Notes under the pieces: model-generated | Databases searched by the model: none | Told to the model about the DNA's origin: nothing | The model's input: the letters and a program-made list of their open reading frames with translations, nothing else | Translations under genes and position numbers: made by a program | Assembly (NCBI GenBank): GCA_032622095.1 | Contig: CP136064.1 | Coordinates: 184,368,209 to 184,432,208, forward strand | Direction: 5' to 3' | DNA: 64,000 bases | From: Siphonodentalium dalli | Lineage: Eukaryota; Mollusca; Scaphopoda; Gadilida; Siphonodentaliidae | In this document: piece after piece, positions 44,660 to 57,142 of the stretch | Numbering within the stretch: position 1 is the first letter of the stretch | How the letters are laid out: each line of letters begins with the position of its first letter

Positions 44660-45777
44660 ATAGATGATAACTGTCACCAGTGCAACCAGTAAATCAGTGG
44701 ATTATTTGCATATATATCTATCAACTCAGATGACTAAATCTGTCACTCCCACAACACCTTAACTATACACGTCTGGTATAGTGACTGCTGGTAATTTAGT
44801 ATACAAGTATTTGCTGAAGTAGACTAACAAATGTTTGGGTACCCGCTTGGGTATCTGTACCAGAAATACAGACCAAGGTGCGATAGCATATTGAGACAGA
44901 GTATATATAGTTGACTAAAATTGTTATTGTATCTTATCGGAGATTTGGAGGCATGTTATATCGGGTTGATAAATAATATCATAGCCAAATTTATTTGGTA
45001 ATTCTTCAAATTGAATTGCAGATAATTTATTGATACTGTTTACATAGGAAAAAGTAATATGCACCAACATTTTAATCCAATCCAATCCAATCTAAACAGT
45101 CATTTCGATCAGAACATTCTTCCGATAAGAGGGCTTTGATTGCAATGTGTATCAATTTAAAAAGGAAAGATACAACTTTTGATTCCCCTTTGATTCGCTT
45201 AATTAAAAAAAAGTCAAAAAACTCAGCGGGAAGGCACAAGTCACATGTAGGCAAACCGTGCACTGCAATAGTAATGCTTCAATACAATATCATACGGCCA
45301 CGAGTAAACCCTATATGCAGTTAAGACAACATACCCAAGAGAATAACGTTAAAGTAGAAATAAAAATAATCCATGTTTCTCCCGTTCCGAACTGTCAAGT
45401 AATGACACACTGGCATTATAAACTTATTTTCCCAAATAATGAGAAATTAAATATTTGAGGATCGCGACTCAGAGCTCATTTGATGAATTTGCCAACTTAA
45501 CGCAGACCCGATTTATTTGTTCAATTTATAGGTACCTTTATACGATATGTACACTGGGTATGTCGATGCCACCCGTTAAAACGTGCCCATTTGGGTACCC
45601 GAGCATCATGTGTCCAGGAATCTACCCTCGACATGAGTCCGAGTAAATACTTCAGTCTGAGCGTGCATGGCTATAGTACAGGGGCGGAACTCGCCGATGT
45701 AACAATCAGGTTGATGATACCCGAGGACATGCAGAATGTCCGTTGTCCAAAACATCTCGGCCACACGCAAGCAAAAC
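44660..45777. other. intergenic DNA, nothing recognised
   Basis: Short frames between 45072 and 45890 carry no recognisable domain. No TIR pairs are seen. Confidence 0.45.
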
Positions 45778-45962
45778 TACTCGAGTCAAGTAATCTTATC
45801 TGTCCGTTATATATAGCACCAGTGAGTAATGGGCGACTCGTGTCAAGTAATCTTATCTGCCCGTTAGGTATAGCACCAGCTCGACTATAGTGATTAATGG
45901 GCGACTCGAGTCAAGTAATCTTATCTTGCCCGTTAGGTATAGCACCAGTGAGTAATGGGCGA
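45778..45962 (+). repeat. three-copy tandem repeat, ~58-65 bp
   Basis: 'gtcaagtaatcttatct.cc', 'tatagcacc' and 'taatgggcga' repeat three times. The middle copy has a 'gctcgactatagt' insertion. Confidence 0.9.
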
Positions 45963-48768
45963 TACTTCCCCCAAGGTGTATTGCGACGGAAATGATGGAA
46001 ATAAATCATGCAAAGCCAGAACCCCTACCCTCCCTGAATCCTGAATACCGGATAAAAGAGAGGGGTATATCCTGCGTACCAGTTAAGAACATATGGAACA
46101 CATAAGTTAGTATAATTTTACACTAATATGATAGTTTTCACACATTTGCTGAAGTAGTATCCATAACTTCAACATATCAAGAGGTTTGTAGAATGAATTA
46201 CATCAACATTTGTGTAATTTTGTACCATAAAAGCTGCGTACAAGCCCTTTTCTTGAATCCTGAATACATGTTAAATTTGGTATATGAATCCCGAGTGCGA
46301 GTTAACAGACGGGTATATGACTCCCGCGTACCGCCTGGAAATGGCCTGAATCCCGCGTACCAAAATAGAGGGGGAGTGGGTGTCGATTAACAATGTAGGC
46401 TGGTCGTCAAAGGCGAAAATATGTGTCTACCCGGAATAAATTTGTAATGAAGGTAATTTGGTGTTATTTGAAGCAGGAATATCTCCTCTATAACATCCAA
46501 AATCCGCTCTGAGCAAACTTTTTTATAGCGATTTTTAAAATGTCCATTTTTCAGCCTTGGAAAGTATTTTTTTTTGACAATATCAGTGGCGACACCAGAA
46601 TGCCTTAATCCTCCGGCCGATATATATCAGTGTGTGTGCAATTAGAATACAGGGGCGAATATAATGACAAGGACAGAAAACTGATGCAATCACGGCCATT
46701 AAATGGCTGTCAAAATGGCCGCAACTCCAAGCCGACGAAAGCAACATAATGAATAGCCACCTACAAGTGAACATACGTATTGTTAATTTACAAGTACATT
46801 GTTAAATATCTTTAAAGGTACACATATCGTGAAAACAGATCCATCTGATTAATTTATCGGTCACTGCAAGGTAAGTTAAACCCAATGATTTTAGTCTTTA
46901 AAGTTCTGGTTTTTTCCTTAGAATGCATCCATCAGTCGGGCCAAAAATAATAATTTCGGGCATGTAACATGATAAGTACTGTTTCGCCACACAGTGCGTG
47001 GTAATTTCATTCGGAATGATGATTAATTATTGAATGTAAAGCATGAACTGATGTTCACATCCTTGCGGTATAAATACTATATTTATATTTCCGTAAGTTT
47101 CAATACTCTCCGAGTTAATAAACAATGCTTATTAAACTATAACTAAGTACCCATCTCGTCAATGGATTAGCACCCCATGATGGGGTCCCCATCTCACCAG
47201 ATTGAAGAGATGGTACATCGTACATCTTATATAAGACTAATTTTCATGTTGCTACCGAATCAGTTTCTTAGCAGATAATTTCGTTCAAATTACTTCAGTC
47301 GGCACTTTACAACTGGAATATGCTACCACCAAATGCACAATATTATTTTCAGTATTTTGTTGTTGAAAATATCTTACCAATTCCATCCACGTACTTGTGA
47401 TAAATATCATGTGATCAGCATTTAAAGCTATTATTTCAGGGTTGACCATTCACTCAGTGTTGCTACGGTTTTGTATGCAGTAGATATGTGTAACATTAGA
47501 GAACAGGGATAAAGGCAGCGATGCGGCTGCAGAAAACGTAGTATGTTTCGCGTATATGTGGCCTTAGTGAATATGACCAAATATAATTTCAGATATAAAC
47601 AAAGACTCTGCCACAGAGTATGTAGGCATTTCGGTTTTAAGAATTTATTGAAGGCAGTGCGTGGTACTCCTTTGTATTTTGATAAATGGCGTTCATAGTA
47701 TACCACCATGCATTCTTGTGAGAAAATCGAAATATTCATGTCTCATCATTTGACCGGAGGTAACTATGACTATTATTTTAAGACACAGACAATAGGATCT
47801 ACACATTTTACCAAGTACTCTATGAACATCTATCACGCTGTTCTATAGCAGTGAATTTTGACAGGTTTGATGTTGTAGATAAAAAATAAATGATGATCTG
47901 TCACCCATATACCCATATATCTGCTTTAAAAAAAGTCACATATCAATACATCCCTATTAAATCCCAATGTAGCTGATTAATTTCACACATATCACACGAT
48001 TCAATATAATCAGTAGAGATAAAACAGCATAATTTGTCTGTTTCTGGGCACCCAAATTGCCCAGATTTAACCGTTGTATGAGACCCTGCTTTCGCTTGGT
48101 CTCTCGTGAGATACACTAAATATGTTTCGCACATCTCTTATCAAACGTTTCCCTTATACTCTGAAATCATTCTTCCTCGCATAATTCGTATATTCACTCT
48201 TATAGGACCAGCTATTAAATTTTCCACAAATTGTACATTTCATTCGATTTGTCCATTTTGGCGGCCATTTTGAGACAGACATTCTACAGACATGGTTTAC
48301 AACTTTAGAATGTATTACCAATGCATTTTGGCATTAGATGGTGCACCTACCACAAAGAGTCAGCATTGTTCGATACCAAACTGGCAGGACGCCATTTTTT
48401 AATAGAAAATTTTGCTCAAGCGAATTTTAGCGATTTTGGATCAGCTCATATTAATGGTGTACCATCAAGTTAATAACTATTCAATGGTTCCTTTGTATCA
48501 CTGACACTTTTTGCAGCCCATCATGTACATTTGTCACTTCCTGTGAAGCCAATTCAGTTAATATATTTGACTCATGCACAGCTAACTCACTGGTGCTCAA
48601 AATCAACCGATCTGCTATTATTCAAGGTCTTGTGAGGAGTGACCAACTCATGCGGTCACCCGAGCGAGCTTATAAATTGAGAAGAATGTCGTCCTGAAAG
48701 TGTTTTGGAACATTCTATTAGCAGTGAACCAGTTGCTGTTCTATCCTTGTTTTTGGTTTTGGTCATCC
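45963..48768. other. intergenic DNA with a solo MITE fragment
   Basis: The only item noted is 47150-47205 ('ggggtccccatctcaccaga'), a piece of the TTAA-flanked AGGTACTCAATCC family. No convincing gene. Confidence 0.45.
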
Positions 48769-48772
48769 TTAC

Positions 48773-49041
48773 CCCTTTCTTTACTAAATGCTCATTGACG
48801 AATAATTCCCTTAGGAAATGTTCTGATAATAAATTTTAATAAAATCATAGGTAGTTGGTTCAACTTGGTTCAACTTATTATCTGAACATTTCCAACAAAA
48901 TAATAGGAATCCTTCTGCACTTGTATCATTTTTCCTATATCTGTCGTCAAATAATTTTTCCTGGACACCCTTCCTAATGAATGATATACCATTCTAACAT
49001 ATACTTTTATAACTGGGTGAAATACAGAAGTACAGAAAGTA
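48773..49041 (+). mobile_element. CCCTTTC-type palindromic MITE, diverged
   Basis: It starts 'cccctttctttactaaatgc', contains 'ggaaatgttctgataataa' with its complement, and ends 'tacagaaagtattaa' with TTAA at 49042-49045. The left border is TTAC rather than TTAA. Confidence 0.7.
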
Positions 49042-49138
49042 TTAAATTGTTGATCGGGGTCAAATAATGGTACATAGTTGGGGCGGTTACCCGTTTAGCC
49101 ACATTTCAGGAAGATTTTGGAGAGATATATAGAGAATA

Positions 49139-49294
49139 TATACCTACAGTTTTTGCTTGAATACAGACATTATCTCATGAATGGAAATAAATATCGAATT
49201 TCACGAGCGACCTCAAGCCGCGAGTGAATATTCGATATTTATTTCCAAACACGAATGAGATGTTTCAGGTATTCAAACAAAAACTGTAGGTATT
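49139..49294. repeat. palindrome, ~70 bp arms
   Basis: 'atacctacagtttttgcttg' and 'ggaaataaatatcgaat' on the left pair with 'attcgatatttatttcc' and 'caaacaaaaactgtaggtat' on the right. The loop is short ('agcgacctcaag'). Confidence 0.9.
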
Positions 49295-50285
49295 CTTTTT
49301 TATTATATGCGCCTTATTAATATATATATATTCCTTTATGTAAGCATATAATACAATAAATAAGTAAAACATGATAGCTTCGTGGGTAGATTGATAAATA
49401 TTAGGCCATACATCCTCAACTCAAATATTATTTTATACATTGCAGATGCTATATATATAGAAACCCCATAATACATCTTTTATGACAGGTATTCTTATAT
49501 TTCCCGTTTAACACACTTCGTTTCAGTTTGTTTGTATATCACAATGCACATCTTTTTAGATATTTGCCGATTGTTCAACATGGAATATCTCTTATTGTTC
49601 ATCAAGTTTACATAATTTAGTACGCGATTTGGGTGGGGTGACCGTTGCTGACTCTATAATATTTACAGTTGAGCATAATTTGGTGACGCTATGCGCGACC
49701 AAGCACCAAACAACCCTATTGGACCCGTGCGCTTCTGATAGCAGCGAATTTACTGTGCACACAAAACATCTCCCACCAACAACAGAATGTGTGCCAACTA
49801 AAGGTTTGGGGAGATTACCGCCACGCGGATTATTTGGTGATCTTACTCCTATTGTATCGTTTTCTTTTCAGCAATTTCATTTTGATATTGTCTAATGTGA
49901 TGAACTGTGGGCAGAATCATGCTTTCTAGCGCCCATTTTGTTATATGTCGCGCTATTGGAAGTTAGCTTTCTGGGAGCCATCATGAACAACTTTTCTTTG
50001 ATGGCGGTTCTCTCAACAGGTAATATAGAATTTATAAATAAATAGGAAAACAGGTTTAGAATTTCCATTAAAATCTTTATTTAATACATCTACGGATTAA
50101 ATTTTGTTTTCACCACGAAGAGACCAAAAATTAATTGACAGAAATTTAATAAAGATATCTCATCTGATTAATTGACGCAAAATTAACCTAAACTAAATTA
50201 ACCTAAACAAAACCTAAATCCAAATGTACCGCCTACCAGGAAAACATGGAAATTACCGCGCAGAATGAACGTAACCCGTAATTAA

Positions 50286-50533
50286 CTTTCTATATATACT
50301 AAAGCACCATTGATGCATGAGTATTTATCCCATATGAAATGCTCAGATAAAAGTTCAACAAATGTTGTTGAACTTATTATCTAAACGTTTCCCTCGATAA
50401 ATAGGGCTCCTTCAGCACTTTTAATTATCTGTCGTATATGCTTTTATTACCTTAACACCCCCCGAATCAACAATAGACCGTTCTGATGTGCATTGTTTAA
50501 CTGACTTGGAGAATCCTTTTAGTATAGAGAGGG
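50286..50533 (+). mobile_element. CCCTTTC-type palindromic MITE with TTAA on both sides
   Basis: TTAA at 50282-50285 and 50534-50537 flank CTTTCTATATATACTAAA at the left and 'ttttagtatagagaggg' at the right. The core is 'aaaagttcaacaaatgttgt' and 'tgaacttattatctaaac'. It gives the clearest borders of this family. Confidence 0.85.
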
Positions 50534-52437
50534 TTAAAGTTCTCTCTGCCATAGATGATCCAGGGCGATCATTGTAATTTTTGGCACCTGGCAAGAAGTC
50601 ATCACGTGGTAAAACTGCCTGTTTTGAAATGGGATATCTGACCATAAAAAAAACTCCCATGTATGGACCAATAAGTACACTCTTAGTATTTCCGGACACA
50701 GAACTCTAACACATAGTAGGTTCATTATGCCAAACCGAATAGGTCATATTTGGCTTATGGAGTGTTACACTCGCTCGCATGTCAACATATCATGCAATGA
50801 GTAATAACTTGTATCCTATTAGAAAACGTTTAAGACATAAACGAAACGCTCTTTATTTTAGCAATCACGTAAAAAGTAGCAATTACCGCTCTTTATTGTT
50901 ATGCATGTTGGAGGAAAATGGGATCCGTTTTTCTTTTTGCGGGACAAATGAAGCAACTTGCTATCACTTTGGTAAATATTGCGTGCACAGTCTATACACC
51001 TACATGAGTGTAATGCATGTTACCGAACCATTATCTTTATGTATAGCATTCGCGATCACAGAGTCGGCTATGGCCCGGGTCGGCGTGAACTTTTATTTCT
51101 TATGAGTCAGTCAATGTTCAAATGCAGAGAAACGCTACAGGGGTACAAGAAATTAAAAAATATATATATATTTAGAATTAATCAAATAAATTAGTTTTTT
51201 TTTTAAAGATTATTTAGATGTGCCATTACTTAAACGGGCATGGCTTATTCTAGATTCCAAATTTTGTCTACATAATTTGGAAGGAGGTATAAGATAGGTT
51301 GATAGATACAAGAACTATTGACATATTCATATGATCTGAAGTTTACATGCCATTGCCCCAGTCATTTTCCAGCTGTTTTCAATTTTTGGGACTGAAGTAA
51401 AAGAAACACTCTTTATTTCTACCATGTCAGGAATAGGCTAACACCGAACGCTCTTTTCTGTTCCACACAGTGCACATTGCTGTTTGTTTGTGGCCCAGAC
51501 AACGTGTTCAAAGTGGGATTTTGTTTTACTTCAATGCGTCTTTCAGGGACATATTTCGATACCGGAGAAAATTCAGAAGCGATAATATTATTAGCGGTAT
51601 TTTGGATCTCAAATCGCCAATTGGCTTTAAACAGGCATGGCTAGTTTGAACCTCCAAAGTATTCTACATAATTTTGAGAGAATGGATAAAATAGGTCGAC
51701 AAATACACCAAATTACATATATACACGCCCGTGTGTGAAAATAACTTGTCAAAGTAATAGCAATTATTTTAGTCGTTTTCCCCACAGAGACGTAAGGTAA
51801 ACGCTCTTTATGTTTACCATATCAGGAATAGATCAACAACGCACCGTCTGATCCTCGGAACCAGAGCAGGCTGCATGTATACAACAAAAGGGGACATAAT
51901 TTCAGTTCTCAAACCTACTCGGGTCATTCGTAACACAACCAACACAATAATCCCACAAAATTGTCCTACATAAATCGATGAGAATTTATGAATATGAACA
52001 TTTATTTCCAGGAACGCTTTTTAAACGAACACATTTTGGAAGGAGGTATAAGATAGGTTGAAAAATACACGAAATAATGATAAACCTACTGCATACGTTT
52101 TTAGAAATACTTTCCATGGGCACAGCCATTTCCCTGCTGTTTTCAATGTTTCGCACAGAAGTGTAACACACGCCCTTTTATTTCTACCATATCAGGAATA
52201 TTCTTAACACGGAAGGTTCTTTTCTGTTCCATGCTGTTGTTTGTTTTGGGATAGAAACACCTTGTCCAAAGTTATCTTTTTTAAAGAATTCAATGCGTCT
52301 TTCTGTCACATAGAATGCCTGTAGAATGGTAGTTCAAGTATTTGTCGACCTATTTCGATACCGGGGGAAATTCAAAAGCGAATATATTATCACGGTTTGT
52401 TTTTTTTGGAGCGCAAACCGCCATGTGAGTTTGACCA

Positions 52438-52985
52438 TTTCATGACGGGAGCTGCGCTGGCGCAACATTAAAAACCATGTGCCAATGCATTCTTTTATAT
52501 ATGCGATTCGACCATAGGTCGCCTCGCATATATAAGAGAATACATTGGACAAACAATTTTTTTGTATCAATTTTTCTTACATTCTTTAACAATTTTTATA
52601 ATTTTTTCTTACATTCTGTAACAATTTTTATAATTTTTTATTATATTTATACATTTTGTTGTTGTTTTTTACATTTTTGAAAAAAAATTCTCCTTTTTTT
52701 CCCCTCATTTTTTCTTACAATATTTATCAATTTTGATAAAAAAAAAATTCTCACATTCTTTAACAATTGTTATAATTTTTGTATCATTACTTCTTACATT
52801 CTTAAGCAATTTGTTATCATTTTTTTAATTGTTTCTTACATTTATTAACAATTATTAAACATAATATAAAATTTGTTAGCCAATGCATTCTCTTATATAC
52901 GCGAGGCGACCTATAGTCGACTCGTTATAAGAGAATGAATTGCCACAGGTTTTTCGCAAAATTTCAGGAAGCTCCAGTCATGAAA
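52438..52985. mobile_element. foldback element nested in left arm
   Basis: 'tttcatgacgggagctgc' (52438) pairs with 'agctccagtcatgaaa' (to 52985). Each side has 'tgcattctcttatata'-type palindromes. The centre (52555-52870) is AT-rich tandem 'acattctttaacaattttta'. It is the same family as 929, 14816 and 26255. The right arm carries the same element at 56602-57142, so it was present before the arms were duplicated or was copied by conversion. Confidence 0.8.
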
Positions 52986-53334
52986 GCCTTAAGGCCCCGT
53001 GACGGTTTTGCAGTCTGAGAATATGATCGATTTATTACAATTCGGGAATCAAAATATGTCGATACTTGGAAACGTTGAAAGATTCCCTGTCAGATTTGAC
53101 ACAATAAAACCACCATACACTGTCGATACAAGACAATAATTAGATCGTACCTATGACTAAATTAATATGATGTTTTAACGGTCAGATGTCGAATTTTAAA
53201 AGAGGACGTTTTAACAAGGTTTGAATTTTTGTCAGCTTAAAAAATCCAATGATCACCGGTATAAAGAGTGTCAATGCTTACGTTGCACAAAATCTGTAGA
53301 TAATAAAGACCTTTCACAATAATAAGCTCTTGGG

Positions 53335-54205
53335 CTTGTTTTCGGCATATTTCTTGTGGATGATTGTGGTGATTTTCGCTAGGCCTGTGTGATACGAATG
53401 CTTGTGGTGATTTTCACTGGGCCTGTGTGATACGTTATTTTCGCCAGACCTGTGTGATACGAATGGTTGTGGTGATTTTCGCCAGGCCTGTGTGATACGA
53501 ATGATTGTGGTGATTCTCACAGGCCTGTGTAATACCAATGATTGTGGTGATTTTCACTGGGCCTGTGTGATACGAATGATTGTGGTGATTTTCTATGTGC
53601 CCGTGTGATACGAAAGATGGTGGTGATTTTCGCCAGGCCTGTGTGATACAAATGATTGTGGAGATTCTCGCCTGGCCTGTGTGAAACGAATGATTGTGGT
53701 GATTCTCACCAGGTCTGTGTAATACAAATTATATTGGTGATTTTCACCAGGCCTGTGTGATACGAATGCTTGTGGTGATTCTCACCAGGCCTGTGTAATA
53801 CAAATTATATAGGTGATTTTCGCCAGGCTTGTGTGATACGAATGATTGTGGTGATTCTCACCAGGCCTGTGTAATACAAATTATATTGGTGATTTTCGCC
53901 AGGCTTGTGTGATACGAATGATTGAGGTGATTCTCACCAGGCCTGTGTAATACAAATTATATTGGTGATTTTCACCAGGCCTGTGTGATACGAATGCTTG
54001 TGGTGATTTTCATTTTCGCTAGGCCTGTGTGATACGAATGATTGTGGTGATGTTCGCTGTGTCTGTGTGATACGAATGATTGAGGTGGTTTGCGATGTGA
54101 CATGTGATACGAATGCTTGTGGTGATTTTCGCTTGGCCTCTGCGAAAGGAATGATAGAGGTGATTTTCGATGTGCCTGTCACAGTGTGTGATACAAATGA
54201 TTGTG
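53335..54205 (-). repeat. 38 bp tandem array, left arm
   Basis: About 22 units of 38 bases. The - strand unit is 'caccacaatcattcgtatca' plus 'cacaggcctggcgaaaat'. Units differ by point changes and a few insertions. Because 38 is not a multiple of 3, all frames cycle together and long open frames result without coding meaning. Confidence 0.95.
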
Positions 54206-54454
54206 GTTGTAAGTATCGTTTCCTGTTAGTTAATTCCTGATATGGTAAAAATAAAGAGCAGTTGTTTCGAATCTAATTATGCGAAAAAGAATTTGAAACG
54301 GCTGAAAAATTTCTATGACTTTAGCAAGTTGTGTTTACAGTATACAGACATGTAGATTGATATATTTCGTGCAATTTTGTCGACCAATTTCATATCTCCC
54401 ATAAACATAATTTGCAGGTTCAAATCAGCTATGTCCGTTTAAGTATATCGTTAT

Positions 54455-55012
54455 TAATTAAATAAATAAAACATATTTTAAGAGTAACTGTACGAATAAT
54501 TGTAAAACGACCCAATACAAATTATATTTTTCCGATTTTACCAGGGGAGGGTCGGAAAAAAGTGCAAAGACAGTAGGCTGAAATTGTTTTTTTCCGCCTC
54601 TTGGGTACCCACCACCCCATTTGAAGGAAACAATATTTTTTCCAATTTCATGCGGGGTACCCACCCCCTTTTTACCTCCAAATCCAGCCAAATCACCCCT
54701 TATTCAAGGTTTTCGCTATAGCGGCAGGGGATCCCTTTTTGGGCCCCATTCCCCCAGCCAATTTTCCCCCTTCTGTCATACCACAGGACATATTCCATAT
54801 GATAATGTCTACAGGTATAAAGATGTTTACTTCTCAATTTCGTTGGGACAGTACTAAGAAATTTAAATAGTTGACAACTTATTTGATTTCTAGCGAGAAT
54901 ACACTCGGACCGATCGAACACGAACTGAGGAAGTGATCAAACCGACATCGATAGAACACATGCTTTGGAGTCCGCTAGTTACATTACTGTGGTTAGGTTA
55001 TAAAAAATGACG
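54455..55012. repeat. spacer of the giant inverted repeat
   Basis: The 558 bases are not self-complementary. Most of it (54520-54770, on the - strand) is the G-rich dispersed repeat with 'aaatggggtggtgggtaccc' and 'ggggcccaaaaaggga', also found at 36775. No gene. Confidence 0.85.
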
Positions 55013-55449
55013 ATAACGATATACTTAAACGGACATAGCTGATTTGAACCTGCAAATTATGTTTATGGGAGATATGAAATTGGTCGACAAAATTGCACGA
55101 AATATATCAATCTACATGTCTGTATACTGTAAACACAACTTGCTAAAGTCATAGAAATTTTTCAGCCGTTTCAAATTCTTTTTCGCATAATTAGATTCGA
55201 AACAACTGCTCTTTATTTTTACCATATCAGGAATTAACTAACAGGAAACGATCTTCGTTGTTCGGTGCCGAAGAAAACTCGTGACAAGAAGTATCTTAAT
55301 TCCATTTCTCGAACAAGTCTTTTTGTGCCATTTAATATTCGTATGAAAGTATTAAAGCTCCACTGTTCGATTTGACCCAAAATAAGGCAGAATCCAAAAG
55401 TCGAGTTTCCGTGCGTACCATGCATGCAGGCAAAAAGAAAATTAAAGAT

Positions 55450-56255
55450 ACTTACAACCACAATCATTTGTATCACACACTGTGACAGGCACATCGAAAA
55501 TCACCTCTATCATTCCTTTCGCAGAGGCCAAGCGAAAATCACCACAAGCATTCGTATCACATGTCACATCGCAAACCACCTCAATCATTCGTATCACACA
55601 GACACAGCGAACATCACCACAATCATTCGTATCACACAGGCCTAGCGAAAATGAAAATCACCACAAGCATTCGTATCACACAGGCCTGGTGAAAATCACC
55701 TCAATCATTCGTATCACACAAGCCTGGCGAAAATCACCAATATAATTTGTATTACACAGGCCTGGTGAGAATCACCACAATCATTCGTATCACACAAGCC
55801 TGGCGAAAATCACCAATATAATTTGTATTACACAGGCCTGGTGAGAATCACCACAAGCATTCGTATCACACAGGCCTGGTGAAAATCACCAATATAATTT
55901 GTATTACACAGACCTGGTGAGAATCACCACAATCATTCGTTTCACACAGGCCAGGCGAGAATCTCCACAATCATTTGTATCACACAGGCCTGGCGAAAAT
56001 CACCACCATCTTCCGTATCACACGGGCACATCGAAAATCACCACAAGCATTCGTATCACACAGGCCCAGTGAAAATCACCACAATCATTCGTATCACACA
56101 GGCCTGGCGAAAATCACCACAACCATTCTTATCACACAGGTCTGGCGAAAATAACGTATCACACAGGCCCAGTGAAAATCACCACAATCATTCGTATCAC
56201 ACAGGCCTAGCGAAAATCACCACAATCATCCACAAGAAATATGCCGAAAACAAGC
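55450..56255 (+). repeat. 38 bp tandem array, right arm
   Basis: About 21 units of the same 38-base repeat, inverted relative to the left arm. Unit order and variants (for example the 'aatataatttgtattacaca' variant) correspond to the left array in mirror image. The left array is about 65 bases longer. Confidence 0.95.
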
Positions 56256-56601
56256 CCAAGAGCTTATTATTGTGAAAGGTCTTTATTATCTACAGATTGT
56301 GTGCAACGTAAGCATTGACACTCTTTATACTGGTGATCATTGGATTTTTTAAGCTGACAAAAATTCAAACCTTGTTAAAACGTCCTCTTTTAAAATTCGA
56401 CATCTGACCGTTAAAACATCATATTAATTTAGTCATAGGTACGATCTAATTATTGTCTTGTATCGACAGTGTATGGTGGTTTTATTGTGTCAAATCTGAC
56501 AGGGAATCTTTCAACGTTTCCAAGTATCGACATATTTTGATTCCCGAATTGTAATAAATCGATCATATTCTCAGACTGCAAAACCGTCACGGGGCCTTAA
56601 G

Positions 56602-57142
56602 GCTTTCGTGACTGGAGCTTCCTGAATTTTTGCGAAAAACCTGTGGCAATTCATTCTCTTATAACGAGTCGACTATAGGTCGCCTCGCATATATAAGAGA
56701 ATGCATTGGCCTAACAAATTTTATATTATGTTTATTAATTGTTAATAAATGTAAGAAACAATTAAAAAAATTATAACAAATTGCTTAAGAATATAACAAG
56801 TAATGATAACAAAATTATAACAATTGTTAAGGAATGATAAAAAAATGATAAAAAATGATAAAAAAAAGAGAAAAATTTGTTCAAAAATGTAACAAAAATA
56901 TATATATATAAATCCTGATATAATTGTTAAGGAATATAAGAAAAAATTATAAAAATTGTTACAGAATGTAAGACAAAATTATAAAAAATTGAGAATGTAA
57001 GAAAAATTGATAAAAACAATTTTTTGTCCAATGTATTCTCTTATATATATGCGAGGCGACCTATGGTCGAATCGCATACATAAAAGAATGTATTGGCACA
57101 TGGTCTTTAATGTTGCGCCAGCGCAGCTCCCGTCATGAAATG
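56602..57142. mobile_element. foldback element nested in right arm
   Basis: It is the mirror copy of 52438-52985, with AT-rich tandem centre 'ttgttaaggaatgataaaaa'. Differences from the left copy concentrate in the AT-rich part. Confidence 0.8.

Larger units (their letters stand above)
51062..54454 (+). repeat. giant inverted repeat, left arm (3393 bp)
   Basis: The arm starts 'agtcggctatggcccgggtc' (51062) and ends 'aagtatatcgttat' (54454). The entire arm recurs inverted at 55013-58527. Long stretches (for example 53040-53290) look over 98% identical. Its outer part is built of three diverged modules of about 390 bases (from 51230, 51626 and 52000) sharing 'aaacgggcatgg', 'ggaggtataagataggttga' and 'ctctttatttctaccatatc' followed by 'aggaata'. 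Inward lie a nested foldback (52438-52985), a unique stretch, and the 38 bp tandem array. No gene recognised. Confidence 0.95.

Noticed and set aside
49629-49895. 88-codon frame starting MGGV
   Set aside because: No recognisable domain, splice context or repeat relation. It is within chance expectation for this length.
50779-51105. 108-codon frame across the left edge of the giant inverted repeat
   Set aside because: It spans the repeat junction and has no counterpart at the right edge. No domain seen.
53335-54205. Regular repeats resembling a CRISPR array
   Set aside because: The units are head-to-tail with no unique spacers, in a eukaryotic genome. It is a minisatellite.
55424-56275. Long His/Ser/Ile-rich reading frames
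   Set aside because: They are translations of the 38 bp tandem array. Similar frames occur on both arms and strands.
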